Program-made: the position numbers and the translations under genes
Source: Trileptium ribeirensis
Lineage: Eukaryota > Nematoda > Enoplea > Enoplida > Thoracostomopsidae
Length of the DNA stretch: 64,000 nucleotides
NCBI GenBank assembly: GCA_030248225.1
Contig: JASANE010007449.1
Location: 1-64,000, forward strand
Direction: 5' to 3'
The notes under the pieces: model-generated
The model's input: only the letters and a program-made list of their open reading frames with translations
Databases searched by the model: none
Told to the model about the DNA's origin: nothing
Part shown: piece by piece, positions 1-9,790 of the stretch
How the letters are laid out: every line of letters begins with the position of its first letter
Position numbering within the stretch: position 1 is the stretch's first letter

Positions 1-2860
1 AATGTAAGAACGATGTTAGATTAACTTTTTTCAAGCCGTTTTTAAACGCTTTAGTGCTAGGGGCGTCTATAAGAGGTTTGCTCCCAATAAACTGCGGTAA
101 TGAATTCCACGCGTCTATAGCACGAACTGAAAACGCGTGCCGTAAAGTATTTGTTTTAAATTTCTTTTTCACCACTTTTTTTGAGTGACCCCTAGTATGG
201 CAAATCTCGGATAATACAAATAAATCTTGGCAGGCATCAACTTTATAATTTAAAATTTTATACATCATAACAAGGTCGGAATGTAACCGACGTAATTCAA
301 GCGATTCCAAATTTAATTTTGTAAGCCGATCATTGTAAGACGCCTCTACCCAACCCAGTCGGCTGTACAGGCGGCGTGTGAAATAACGTTGTACTCGTTC
401 AAGCAAATCAATATCACCATAATAGCATGGGGACCAGATTTGCGACGCATATTCTAATTGTGGTCGGACGTAGGTTTCGTAAGCCCGAAGCAGAATTGAA
501 CAATTAGAAGTAAGAAAACATCGGAATAAGATATTAATCGTCCTATATGCCTTTTTAGACATTGATTTACAGTGTTTATTACATTTGAGCGATTTATCAA
601 TAATAACACCTAAATCTTTATAGTGAGCGACGAGAGGGAGGGTTTCCCCATGTAAAGTGTATTTAATGTTCTCTCTTGAATTCCCTAATCGTAACAGACA
701 ACATTTCGGTGTAGATATCGAAAGTTGCCATATATGTGCCCAATTTCCCACGTTGTAAAGCGCTTCTTGCAAAAACATAGAAGTTCGATGGGAATCATTA
801 GGTCGACATTGGATGTATAATTTCACATCATCAGCAAATATCTTACAGTTAACATTAGGCAACACACTTACAATATCATTAATATACAATAAAAACAAAG
901 AAGGACCCAATACACTACCTTGCGGGACACCTGATGTAACAGGGTAATACCGAGAATAACAATTATTAACTTTTACCCGAAATTTTCGATTTTTCAGAAA
1001 AGAATTTAACCAAGCTTTTAATTGATTTGATATGCCAAAAGCCGATAACTTATGAATTAATTTCTTATGGGAGACTGTGTCGAAAGCTTTGGCGAAATCA
1101 ATATAGACCGCATCTACATAATTTCCGGTGTCGATGGATACACACCAGTCATTAACCGATTCTAAAAGTTGAGTGCAAGTTGACCGTTTAGCTATAAAGC
1201 CATGCTGCTGTTTAGATATAAGATTGTTTGATGAAACGTGTCTAAGTAATTCGCTGTTGATTATTGATTCCATGATTTTACAGCAATTTGACAACAAGGA
1301 AATAGGGCGATAGTTTGTAGGATCGGATGCCGGTCCTTTCTTATAAACAGCAATTACGTCAGCGCACAGCCAAGTACTTGGAAGTGTCCCATTAACAAAA
1401 GATTGTTCAAAAATATGTGATAAGGGGAAGCATAAAATATCACGTAGTTCTTTAAGAAAAAATTGCGAAAAATGATCTGGCGCATGACTGTGCTTGCTTT
1501 TTAGCTTTCCCATATATTCATAAACAATGGCTGGTGAAAAAGTGATCATTGATAGGTTTACACTACGTGAAATATCGTTAATAGTAGGGATAGTCCCGTC
1601 ATCTACAACAAAAACTTTTGAAAAGGAATCTGCTAATAAGCCGGAGCGAATTTGATCATTTGTCTCCAGGGTACCATCGTGCGATCTCAACGCGCTGATA
1701 CCGCTTTTTGAGAAACAGCGATTATTAACATATTTAAAGAGTTTGTTACGGTCACCTGAATTTAACACTTTGTGTTCTTGTTTTTTACGAAAAGCAAGTA
1801 TAGCTTTAGAGCACCGTTGACTAAGCAATTTATATTCGTCAAAGTTTCCCAACCGCTTGCATTTTTTCCAAACTTTGCTTTTTTGCGATATGAGACGGTT
1901 GATGTAAGAGGGATATTTACGTTTCCTGTCCACGCTTTTGCAAGACTTTTGTGGAACATATTTCAGGCATGCATCGTACAATACGTTATAAAAACAATTC
2001 CACTTGTCTTCAACTGAGGGAAAACTGTGCAGAATTCCATCCCAATTAAAGGAAGCCAGATAGTTTTTGATTCCCTGAAAATTTGTTCTTTTGAAGTCAA
2101 AGCCTAAGTTGATTTCCGATGTTTCAGTGGTAAAATTTCCACTTAATGAAAAGGCAACTGAAAAGTGATCCGAAAGTGCAAAGGTTTCAGCACAGTTTAC
2201 CACAGGAACATTCAGCACAGACGTTGTAAGTACCAAGTCGAGAATGTTTTTGTTTCTTGTGGGAAAGGTGACAAGTTGCTGCAAACCCGCTTCGTTCACA
2301 CAGTTCATAAAGTCATCATAGGTAGGACTTTGCGGCCATGACTGAGAGCCCCAGTCAATATATGGAAAGTTAAAGTCACCTACAATCGTTACCGGCCACG
2401 GGACATCGCATACTTTCTTAATAAAATTAGTCATATTTGTTGTGTACATTAGATTAACAACTGGGGGCCGGTATATGCAGATCAATCTATGTTTTGTCGG
2501 GATGAACATATCTACAGCAACGCACTCTAACCCTTCAGTTAGGGTACTGGCATTAGTATATTTAATACCAGATTTAATAAGCAAGCAAACACCACCTCCT
2601 TTAGAGTATTCTCTATCTTTCCGGACTACATGATAGCTACTGTCGGGCACTAGCATAGAATCCGGGATAGTATAATTGAGCCATGTTTCTGTTATGGCTA
2701 AAACATCATACTTAGCTGATAGCAAAAGTGCTTCAATGTCAATGAGTTTGTTGCAAATACTTCGCGCATTAAAGCATACGCACTGAATAATGTGGTTACT
2801 CGACGATTGTTCGTAATTAGAAATGGCATTGTCCGGAATAACCCCATTGTTCAGTTTAAA
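1..2860 (-). CDS. CR1-like retrotransposon ORF2 (endonuclease + reverse transcriptase), cut by window edge
   Basis: This is the replication protein of a non-LTR retrotransposon, with an APE-type endonuclease followed by reverse transcriptase. I read the minus-strand frame from 2860 down to base 2 and found no stop codon. Endonuclease motifs seen in order are FNARS, TETWLN, GGGV, YRPP, VGDFNFP and SDHFSV. The RT part has a FADDVKLY catalytic box near 830 and a C-terminal region ending AFKNGLKKVNLTSFLH, matching the end of the intact copy at 16.5-19.4 kb, so only about five codons lie outside the window. The first in-frame AUG is at 2656, downstream of the catalytic TETW motif. The frame is open back to the UUUAAAC heptamer at the end of ORF1, which argues for entry by -1 frameshifting. 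Family assignment rests on motif order and RT sequence. Confidence 0.93.
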
Positions 2861-3951
2861 TGCACAATGTGCCGCCCGTTCACTGCTTTTACGGTATAGT
2901 CCAACGCATTATGTTTACCCTTAACCAAACGTCCGTTTTCGAGGGTACATTCCTTGAATAGAACAAGTTTCTCGTTCACTACGACGTAGCGATCACGATT
3001 TCCGGCATGTAACTTTAATTCACTGTTAAGTTCGTTCGCTTTAAAATGCAATGCGGCAATACGCCGTCGGTCTTCGTCGGACATTGAGCGTCGTAGAAAG
3101 ATGCGGTTGTACTGTGGATGGTTGCGTAATTGCTTAGCTTCATTCAAAACGGAGTTAACGACGGACGATGCAGCCATACGAAGTTTGAGTAGACGAGGAC
3201 CACGAGGAGAACGCTGGTTAGAATTATCATGTCGAGAAGGCGGATGAAGTAAGCCCATCCGAAACACCTGCTCGATAGTCGCGGATGGATCCAGCAGATG
3301 CACGATCTTTGTTGCTTCCTCGAGGTCGTTTCCTGTTTCGGGTAGACCACTGAGTACAAGACACCGGCGTCGTTTGGCCTCGTCTTCACTTATATTTGGT
3401 GTATATACAACGGGTCCACCAGAGCCGGCATGTTTGGCTGTGATACCAGCATATGACGGCGGAGTGCTTTGCGCAGGCATCGTATTGCTGGAAACGTGAG
3501 TGGCCGGGGCAGCATCAGAAAGAGCATTTACGGCGCTGGCCGTGGCTTGGACGGCACTGGAAAGGGCGGAAACATCCTCCTGCAGTTTCAGGAGGAGCTC
3601 GAGGCTGGGGCCATCATTTAGTTGATTGTTCAACGACACGTTTGTTTTGTCAGTTCCCTCGGTTGCGTGAGGCGACAATCGAGTTGCCCGGCGTTGGCGA
3701 CTGAGTGTTAAACATTTTTCGCAAAGGACAAGGATGCGGTCATGTCCATCGATGCTATTTGCTAGGCTGGCAGGGATCTTTGCACAGCGATAATGGATCC
3801 ACCCATCACATTCGTCACATGCTAGGCAGTCATCGCCAGCATCGGTGTGGCAATCAACGCATTGCGGTCCAGCTGCGTCAGGGGCGTTTTCTATGGCGAC
3901 GTCGTTAACCGAGGTCGCATTTCGACGACGAACTAGTGGAGAGTGAATCAT
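2851..3951 (-). CDS. CR1-like retrotransposon ORF1 (PHD finger, coiled coil, RRM-like RNA-binding protein)
   Basis: ORF1 of the same element, 366 residues if started at the ATG at 3951. That start is chosen because MIHSP is shared with the second copy at 15392; the open frame itself reaches 4023. A Cys4-His-Cys3 PHD-type zinc finger lies at about residues 31-82 (CVDC, CLACDECDGWIHYRC, CEKC). It is followed by a short coiled-coil stretch (LELLLKLQEDVSALSS). A C-terminal RRM-like domain has CLVLSGLPE, VFRMG, RLLKLR and IFLRRSMSDEDRR. PHD-bearing ORF1 proteins are known from CR1-type elements; RNA binding is inferred from the domain pattern. The frame ends HLN-stop at TTTAAAC-TGA. Confidence 0.9.
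   Translation of the reverse strand: MIHSPLVRRRNATSVNDVAIENAPDAAGPQCVDCHTDAGDDCLACDECDGWIHYRCAKIPASLANSIDGHDRILVLCEKCLTLSRQRRATRLSPHATEGTDKTNVSLNNQLNDGPSLELLLKLQEDVSALSSAVQATASAVNALSDAAPATHVSSNTMPAQSTPPSYAGITAKHAGSGGPVVYTPNISEDEAKRRRCLVLSGLPETGNDLEEATKIVHLLDPSATIEQVFRMGLLHPPSRHDNSNQRSPRGPRLLKLRMAASSVVNSVLNEAKQLRNHPQYNRIFLRRSMSDEDRRRIAALHFKANELNSELKLHAGNRDRYVVVNEKLVLFKECTLENGRLVKGKHNALDYTVKAVNGRHIVHLN
2854..2860 (-). promoter_or_regulatory. candidate -1 ribosomal frameshift slippery site (T TTA AAC) at ORF1/ORF2 junction
   Basis: On the minus strand ORF1 reads CAT TTA AAC TGA. The heptamer T_TTA_AAC fits the canonical X_XXY_YYZ rule in the ORF1 frame and directly abuts the stop. A -1 slip reads TTT AAA CTG AAC and joins the ORF2 frame with no intervening stop. 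The second CR1 element has the identical heptamer in the identical place (16456-16462). Confidence 0.7.
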
Positions 3952-4036
3952 GATCGTATGAATATATATTTTTGTGGACGGTGTTATAAATGTTGGGATC
4001 TGGTGTAACGCACCAGTACGCACTCTTCTTTATTTT

Positions 4037-4093
4037 TCAACCTGAAGTAAGCACCCAGTAGGCAATGTCCCACTGAATGCAATTGGGTTAAAA
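4037..4093 (-). promoter_or_regulatory. conserved 5'-UTR block of CR1-like element
   Basis: A block of about 57 nt upstream of ORF1, read on the minus strand from TTTTAACCCAATTGCATTCA to CTTCAGGTTGA. It recurs nearly unchanged at 15263-15318, although the proteins of the two elements are clearly diverged. It can fold as CAGU-GG ... CC-ACUG around the loop ACAUUG. Role unknown; the strong conservation suggests a promoter or RNA element. Confidence 0.65.
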
Positions 4094-4310
4094 CCATCGG
4101 CAATTTTTTGTTCGAATTCGGGACACAAGTTAGAAACGTGGAAAAAATGTTTGAGGACCCAGGACGAAAGTGAGGGAATAGGCAAAAGCGAAAAATTCCC
4201 CCCCCCCCGCAAAAAAAGTTGAACAAATAACGCAAAAATGGGCGGCGTCTTCCCACAGCATATATAATGGAGTGTGGCTTGAGTGTCACACTATTCTTCA
4301 AGGGTTCATC

Positions 4311-4898
4311 ATGAAGTCATGGTGTAATGTTCCCAAGTTGAAAACCAGACAAAAGCCCCAGCATTCAGTGTGCTTAATAACTTAACATACACTCGGTCTA
4401 AAATAAAAACACGCAATAGCATGTCGAAATGAGAAATATCGATATTTTTGGCAAAGGGACGACCTGCCATATTCGGGCTCATAGCGGCAGATAGAGTTCT
4501 CCCACGAAAATATGATTTTTAGCAAAGTTGTGCGCCTCAGTGAGCTGTTTCCGGCTAGTGGTATTTGATTCGAGGTCTGTGTCGCCATATATGGTTTATG
4601 AAGCACAAATATTCGTATGGCGTGATTTGTCAAACAACCTTTAAAACCAGTTTTTTGCCATTTTGACCCGGAAGTTCTTAGTGTTCAACGAAATGAAACA
4701 TCACTTTCAGCGCTTAAAACAATATCGACGAGTATCTTAAACGTGGTGTCGGCGTTCCGAAATACTAAAAATGCCAGTTACGTATGAGCGATTCAAAACG
4801 CCGCATCTTTACATTTGAGAAAGTGAGCGCAGCATGCCCAGATACAATGCATAAGTTTTAAAGTCCTGTTCCACATTAAAGTAACATCGATCTTGATA
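4311..4898. other. unassigned AT-rich sequence
   Basis: No coding frame, RNA gene or repeat that I can support was seen between the CR1 5' end and the 113-bp array. Confidence 0.5.
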
Positions 4899-6218
4899 CT
4901 ACGGCTAAGCTATACTAAGATGCTATTGTGGTGGCGCATGCATTAGACACACATCCATTCCATGATTTTACGCTATAATTTTTCGAACAGGAATGAATTT
5001 TTCTAAGGCTAAGCTGTGCTAAGGTGCTATAGGTGTTACTGTGGTGCGGCATAGATTACACACACATGCACTTCACAGTTTTACGCTATAATTTTTCGAA
5101 CCGGAATGAATTTTTCTAAGGCTAAGCTATACAAAGGTGCTATAGGTGCTACCGTGGTGGGGCATAGATTACATACACATGCACATCGCAGTTTTACGCT
5201 ATAATTTTTCGAACCGGAATGAATTTTTCTAAGGCTAAGCTATACTAAGGTGCTATAGGTGCTACTGTGGTGGGGCATAGATTACATACACATGCACTTC
5301 GCAGTTTTACGCTATAATTTTTCGAACCGGAATGAATTTTTCTAAGGCTAAGCTATACTAAGGTGCTACTGTGGTGGGGCATAGATTACATACACATGTA
5401 CTTCGCAGTTTTACGCTATAACTTTTCGAACAGGAATGAATTTTTCTAAGGCTAAGCTGTACTAAGGTGCTATAGGTGTTACTGTGGTGCGGCATAGATT
5501 ACACACACATGCACTTCACAGTTTTACGCTATAATTTTTCGAACCGGAATGAATTTTTCTAAGGCTAAGCTATACAAAGGTGCTATAGGTGCTACCGTGG
5601 TGGGGCATAGATTACATACACATGCACTTCGCAGTTTTACGCTATAATTTTTCGAACCGGAATGAATTTTTCTAAGGCTAAGCTATACTAAGGTGCTATA
5701 GGTGCTACTGTGGTGGGGCATAGATTACATACACTTGCACTTCGCAGTTTTACGCTATAATGTTTCGAACAGGAATGAATTTTTCTAAGGCTACGCTGTA
5801 CTAAGGTGCTATAGGTGTTACTGTGGTGTGGCATAGATTACACACACATGCACTTCACAGTTTTACGCTATAATTTTTCGAACCGGAATGAATTTTTCTA
5901 AGGCTAAGCTATACTAAGGTGCTATAGGTGCTACTGCGGTGGGGCATAGATTACATACACATGCACTTCGCAGTTTTACGCTATAATTTTTCGAACCGGA
6001 ATGAATTTCTCTAAGGCTAAGCTATACTAAGGTGCTATAGGTGCAACTGTGGTGGGGCATAGATTACATACACATGCACTTCGCAGTTTTACGCTATAAT
6101 TTTTCGAACCGAATGAATTTTTCTAAGGCTAAGCTATACTAAGGTGCTACTGTGGTGGGGCATAGATTACATACACATGCACTTCGCAGTTTTACGCTAT
6201 AATTTTTCGAGCCAGAAT
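4899..6218. repeat. 113-bp tandem array, about 12 copies, with variant sub-types
   Basis: The marker AATGAATTTTT recurs at 4994, 5105, 5218, 5331, 5435, 5548, 5661, 5774, 5887, 6000 and 6112, giving spacings of 111-113 bp with one short 104-bp unit. A final degenerate marker lies near 6215. Units contain GCATAGATTACATACACATGC and ACGCTATAATTTTTCGAACC. A variant unit (GTTACTGTGGTG(C/T)GGC with TACACACACATGCACTTCACAG) occurs near 5046, 5488 and 5827. This suggests that multi-unit blocks were duplicated. The first unit is the most diverged. Confidence 0.95.
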
Positions 6219-6964
6219 AGACCCGGTCACTTCAGACAAGGTCGGCCCCATCCGCAGCTGCAACTTCACGGCCTGGTTCAATTTGTTATCGAATGTCGGC
6301 CTGGCGTCTGCAATTTTCAGTTTTACTCTGGAGCAAAGTCGACCCGGGCCTATGGCCTAAACTGTAATTTCCATTGTAATCAACTATTAGACATGAACTT
6401 AAAGTATCCAATTTTCCGAATTAATATCTTTCTTGACCGGCTTAACATTTTATTAACAATTAGAATTGACTGTTCACTGCTATACTAATTATTTAAATTA
6501 TTAACTGTCTTAATCACCGGATTAATATTTTATCAAAGTGTTATAGACTGTTTATTTCTCTCTTTAATTCATTTTGTATTGAAATTATGACGTTTATTAT
6601 ATATAAATTTCCGTGCAATTCAGTATCCATGATGATTAATTAAAGCAATAACACATATACAATGTCAGTCACCATTTAACATTTACTAATAGTATAGTTT
6701 AATATTTTGATAATTTTTACTTGATTTAACAATTTGAAAATTAGTTATAACCAACGAAATTCTAATTTCTACTAATATAAATAGAAGAAGTACATATTGC
6801 TGGATCTAATTTTACAAACACAATATACAAATAATATTTTAATCAAGTTTTAAAGATGGATGGACGGACGTACGTGTATTATATCGTTGTGGCCTTGAAT
6901 TCTACGACGCTCTTTTGTTATTGTTTTTACTTTAGTGTCAGTCAGTTGAGGAGAGTCTAACTAA
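6219..6964. other. unassigned; GC-richer patch then AT-rich spacer
   Basis: The stretch at 6225-6365 is GC-richer (GACCCGG ... GTCGACCCGGGCC) and has weak inverted similarity between its ends, perhaps a MITE remnant. The rest is AT-rich with no recognisable gene. Confidence 0.35.
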
Positions 6965-7137
6965 CTAACTAATGAAAAAATTCTGTACTTGTTAGTGCAT
7001 GTTGAGGCTTAGTACGACGACTAGACATCTACAGCGGTGGTGGTAAGCATTATATTCGTCATGTCGACACTTTTGTGGTATTTTCACTTTTTGTTGATGC
7101 GGTAACATCTAATGGCCGGTAATAAACGATCTACTAC
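6965..7137 (+). mobile_element. CR1-like 3'-UTR fragment (dead-on-arrival copy)
   Basis: Contains ACTTGTTAGTGCAT, as in the 3' UTR of the intact copy near 19441, and ends GGCCGGTAATAAAC followed by (CTA)n. The intact copy ends ACCGGTAATAAAC followed by (TTG)n. Only the 3' end is present, as expected from 5'-truncated target-primed insertion. Confidence 0.6.
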
Positions 7138-7913
7138 TACTGATACTACTAGCCAGGGGCGTCGCCACGGCGGGAGCACTGAATCGTCGTGGCCCCTCCC
7201 CCCAGTTTGATATTGGTGCCCCCAGTTTGCTGTTAAAACATAAAATTTTTTCATCATGCTATCGTCAGATCACATGGTGCCTTGACCAGCACAATACCTA
7301 GGTACTCCCAGTTGGAATTTCCTGGTTACCCCCTGCTCCTAACCAATACAAGTTATCCTAGCTTCTAGTATTAACTATATAAGTAAAAGATCACTCTCTC
7401 ACTCTCTGTTTCGGAAAGCGTTTTAATTGTTGTAATAGAAATATTGTTGAAACACGATTTTAGTTTTAACGTGTTAACACGCCCAATAGTAATTATTATT
7501 ATTTGAGGATGATACACTAGCGTCGTCGAAGTTATTGTCGTGTGCGCGTTTGTCGACCGAATATTTTGTTTTACTTACCGTTGCTCGCACTAATCACAAT
7601 TTTCAGTTTCTAGTAGGTCATGAAATTTTGTGTTCATATCGTACGTATAAGTATAACAACACGTGACTTATTTATTTATCGACAGCGATTTCGTAACATT
7701 TAATGTATCGCTATTTGCAGTAAAGCGGTATAAGAGAAGTAAATGTATTATGTTACTTTTTTATTCGTTCCAGCGTGGTCACATAGACCACTGTGTTGTA
7801 GTAAACATGGTTTCGGTTTGCTTTATAAATGGTTTAAACATCAGATGTGAGCTATCATCACTCAGGGGCTTTATTTGGGTAGTTGTGGAGTCGTTTTTAT
7901 TTAATGTTATTTG

Positions 7914-8113
7914 TACTTAGGAATACCTGTTTTCGGACGCTTATCTCATGTGAGAAAACTCGTTGATAATTTTTCACACAATAAGAAAAGTATGACAGAA
8001 TTTAATATCATTTTACTTAGGATTACCTGTTTGTGGTGGCTTATTTCATGTAAGATAACTGGTTGCTCATTTTGTACACAATAAGAAAAGTTTGACACAA
8101 TGATGGACTTATT
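7914..8113. repeat. imperfect 100-bp tandem duplication
   Basis: Two copies beginning CTTAGGA(A/T)TACCTGTTT at 7916 and 8016. Both continue to CACACAATAAGAAAAG or TACACAATAAGAAAAG and then TATGACA or TTTGACA. Confidence 0.75.
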
Positions 8114-8325
8114 TTCGGATGTAAAACTGTTCGGTCAGTAACATCCAGTCACAGGTAATAAACGATATATTGCTACTACTATGTAGAAAGACTTTTTTTA
8201 ATATTAGCAAAAGATTCAAGTATGTGGTTTATTAAATACGGGGTGGATGTAACAGTAAATTGTTTATTACCAGTCATTTGATGTTGCAGCTAGAAGAGTT
8301 TTGCATCCGGACTTATTTTTTAGAA
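8112..8325. repeat. two CR1-type 3' tails in tail-to-tail inverted orientation
   Basis: The plus-strand arm (8112-8182) has CGGATGTAAAACTGTTC ... ACAGGTAATAAACGATA. The minus-strand arm (8255-8325) reads CGGATGCAAAACTCTTC ... CTGGTAATAAACAATT. The arms form an imperfect inverted repeat with a spacer of about 70 bp. Confidence 0.55.
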
Positions 8326-8644
8326 TATTTCGTAAATATATCGGCGCCCTGATTACAGAGTGTCATTTTGTTTACCAAAAAGTGGGCCCAGTGAATCACA
8401 AAGCTGGGTAAGCCGGTGTTCTGTTGGTTCTATTGCATTAATGTTTGGATCAATTCAAGTTTTCCCCCGTATAACAGAAAGGGGGCAAACCTGAAAAGAG
8501 CACTATCGAGGGGGTATAATTGAATTGGTTGATTTAATAAATTTGAGCGATCCAGTCTTAACCTTAGGTCTGCAATGGTCCTCGGGGGATGATCCTCAGC
8601 CCATCAGTGCCAGACTACTCTGTCGCTATTGGAGCCGCCCCTGG

Positions 8645-8705
8645 TTAGCCCTGGAGAGGGCTGTTGGGATAAATTAGCCCTGGAAAGAGCTTTTGGGATA
8701 TGAAA
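8645..8705. repeat. short tandem duplication TTAGCCCTGGA...
   Basis: Two copies of a unit of about 32 bp, TTAGCCCTGGAGAGGGCTGT and TTAGCCCTGGAAAGAGCTTT, each followed by TGGGATA. They lie immediately outside the hAT-like right end. Confidence 0.7.
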
Positions 8706-8713
8706 CAACTAAA

Positions 8714-9190
8714 CTAAAGTGAACTGTCCCGCGATTTGAGCGCACAGCGATTGGAACGCATTTTGCTGGTAGCGGTCGCGCCAGCAGAATTCGTTGAGGT
8801 AATCAGGCAGCATATCGCGACGCACACCACACATGTGCTTTGTTTCAAATCTCTTCGATGGTTTAAGCCGAACGAGCTGATGTTGTTATACGCCGCCCAC
8901 TGGTCGAGGTGCTCGACTGACCCCGAACGAACAACCGCTTGGACAATTGGAAGCAGCGTTGCCGCGTCTCGCCTTTCGGTCACCTCCATGCACCCCACAG
9001 CCAGTGTGCTGGTTAGTATCTACGATGCCAAACACCCATACGTCAGACTGATGACCACAACCACGGTAATGTTTGACCTTGTGCACAAATCACGAATAGA
9101 CCGGGTCGTTTTTGTGTTAGAACAGCCTTTGTTATGGCACTTCCACCGTAGTTGTCCTTCACTTTCTTGTGCTCCGACACTAGTTGTCCT
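8714..9190 (-). pseudogene. degenerate Merlin (IS1016/ISXO2-like) DNA transposase
   Basis: Minus-strand fragments in two or three frames resemble the Merlin superfamily. Near 9130-9165 a zinc-ribbon-like piece reads LRWKCHNKGCSNTKTTRSIR. Near 9050-9085 a second piece reads VKHYRGCGHQSDVWVFGIVD, matching the family's K-Y-x-R-G ... W-V-F-G signature. After a frameshift, 8714-8998 gives TERRDAATLLPIVQAVV, GSVEHLDQWAAY and FGLNH, matching the R-D-A-x-T-L-L-P-I ... D-x-W-x-A-Y region that carries a catalytic Asp. The segment between the zinc ribbon and KHYRG is shorter than the family norm, so an internal deletion is likely. The plus-strand open frame over the same bases is a shadow. Confidence 0.65.
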
Positions 9191-9232
9191 TCCCTTTCTT
9201 ATAATTCTTATTACTTTAAACGCACAGAGATA

Positions 9233-9325
9233 TTGTGAGGGGAAAATTGAAAAGATATTCTGAGGGGGAACTTGAAAAGATGTCTTAGGGGGACTTGAAA
9301 AGATATTCCAGGGGGAAAATTGAAT
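9233..9325. repeat. G-rich minisatellite, unit about 30 bp
   Basis: Three to four imperfect copies of AGGGGGAACTTGAAAAGATAT. A related copy (GGGGGCAAACCTGAAAAGAG) lies near 8485 inside the hAT-like element, so the two may share an origin. Confidence 0.7.
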
Positions 9326-9484
9326 TCATCCTTATGCTTTTGTCATTGGCGTAGCCGAACAAAGATTAATTTCATAACAATAGTAACGGAACTTATTGCT
9401 GATATTTCATGTAATTTCTTTATCGCTGATTTCAAAGATTATAAACTTACGTAATGATCGTGACATAAGTTGTATCGTGGTAAA

Positions 9485-9790
9485 AACACGCATGATGAAA
9501 AGTCATGTGATGCATGGAATCACTTACCTAATAAAGTAATTCAGGTAGAAAATTCCGATTCTTTTAAACATCTGCTTGATATAGTCGACTTCGGTCGTTT
9601 TCTGCACTACGCTAGGAACTTAGGTTAGATGTAAGTTTGGACTTGTCCCTGTCTAACTTTTTTTATTGACATTTTGAGTACATATAAAGAAATATTTTCG
9701 TTGCATTTTATCCTCACTTTACCAACATGTCATATTCTAAACGTATGTTGTATTTGAAATATTCAATAAATTGTTCATTGTTCATGTGCA
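9485..9790 (+). pseudogene. 5'-truncated CR1-like copy (ORF2 C-terminus + 3' UTR)
   Basis: The in-frame stretch 9494-9628 encodes SCDAWNHLPNKV ... SFKHLLDIVDFGRFLHYARN ending LG-stop. It matches the ORF2 C-termini of the other copies (AWNSLPE..., FLHYDRNM). The 3' UTR ends AATAAATTGTTCATTGTTCATG, where a 7-bp tail repeat (TTGTTCA) follows the poly(A)-signal-like AATAAA. Confidence 0.8.

Larger units (their letters stand above)
1..4310 (-). mobile_element. CR1-like non-LTR retrotransposon, near-complete (3' end outside window)
   Basis: Composite of the conserved 5' UTR, ORF1 and ORF2 described separately. Both ORFs are open, so this copy looks recent or constrained. The 5' boundary is uncertain; a C/G homopolymer tract at 4200-4210 lies within the presumed UTR, and 4310 is only an estimate. 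Confidence 0.85.
7154..8643. mobile_element. decayed hAT-like DNA transposon, non-autonomous
   Basis: The left end reads CAGGGGCGTCGCCA and the right end TGGAGCCGCCCCTG, forming inverted termini typical of hAT elements. Flanks TACTAGCC and GGTTAGCC could be a decayed 8-bp target duplication. No transposase frame survives inside. The body holds C-rich runs just inside the left terminus, a 100-bp direct repeat and two CR1 3' tails facing each other. The pairing of the two ends is an inference. Confidence 0.5.

Noticed and set aside
2442..3908. Plus-strand frames across the first CR1 element
   Set aside because: Antisense shadows of ORF1 and ORF2.
8736..9263. 175-codon plus-strand open frame
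   Set aside because: It lies antisense to recognisable Merlin transposase motifs and shows no domain of its own; treated as a shadow.
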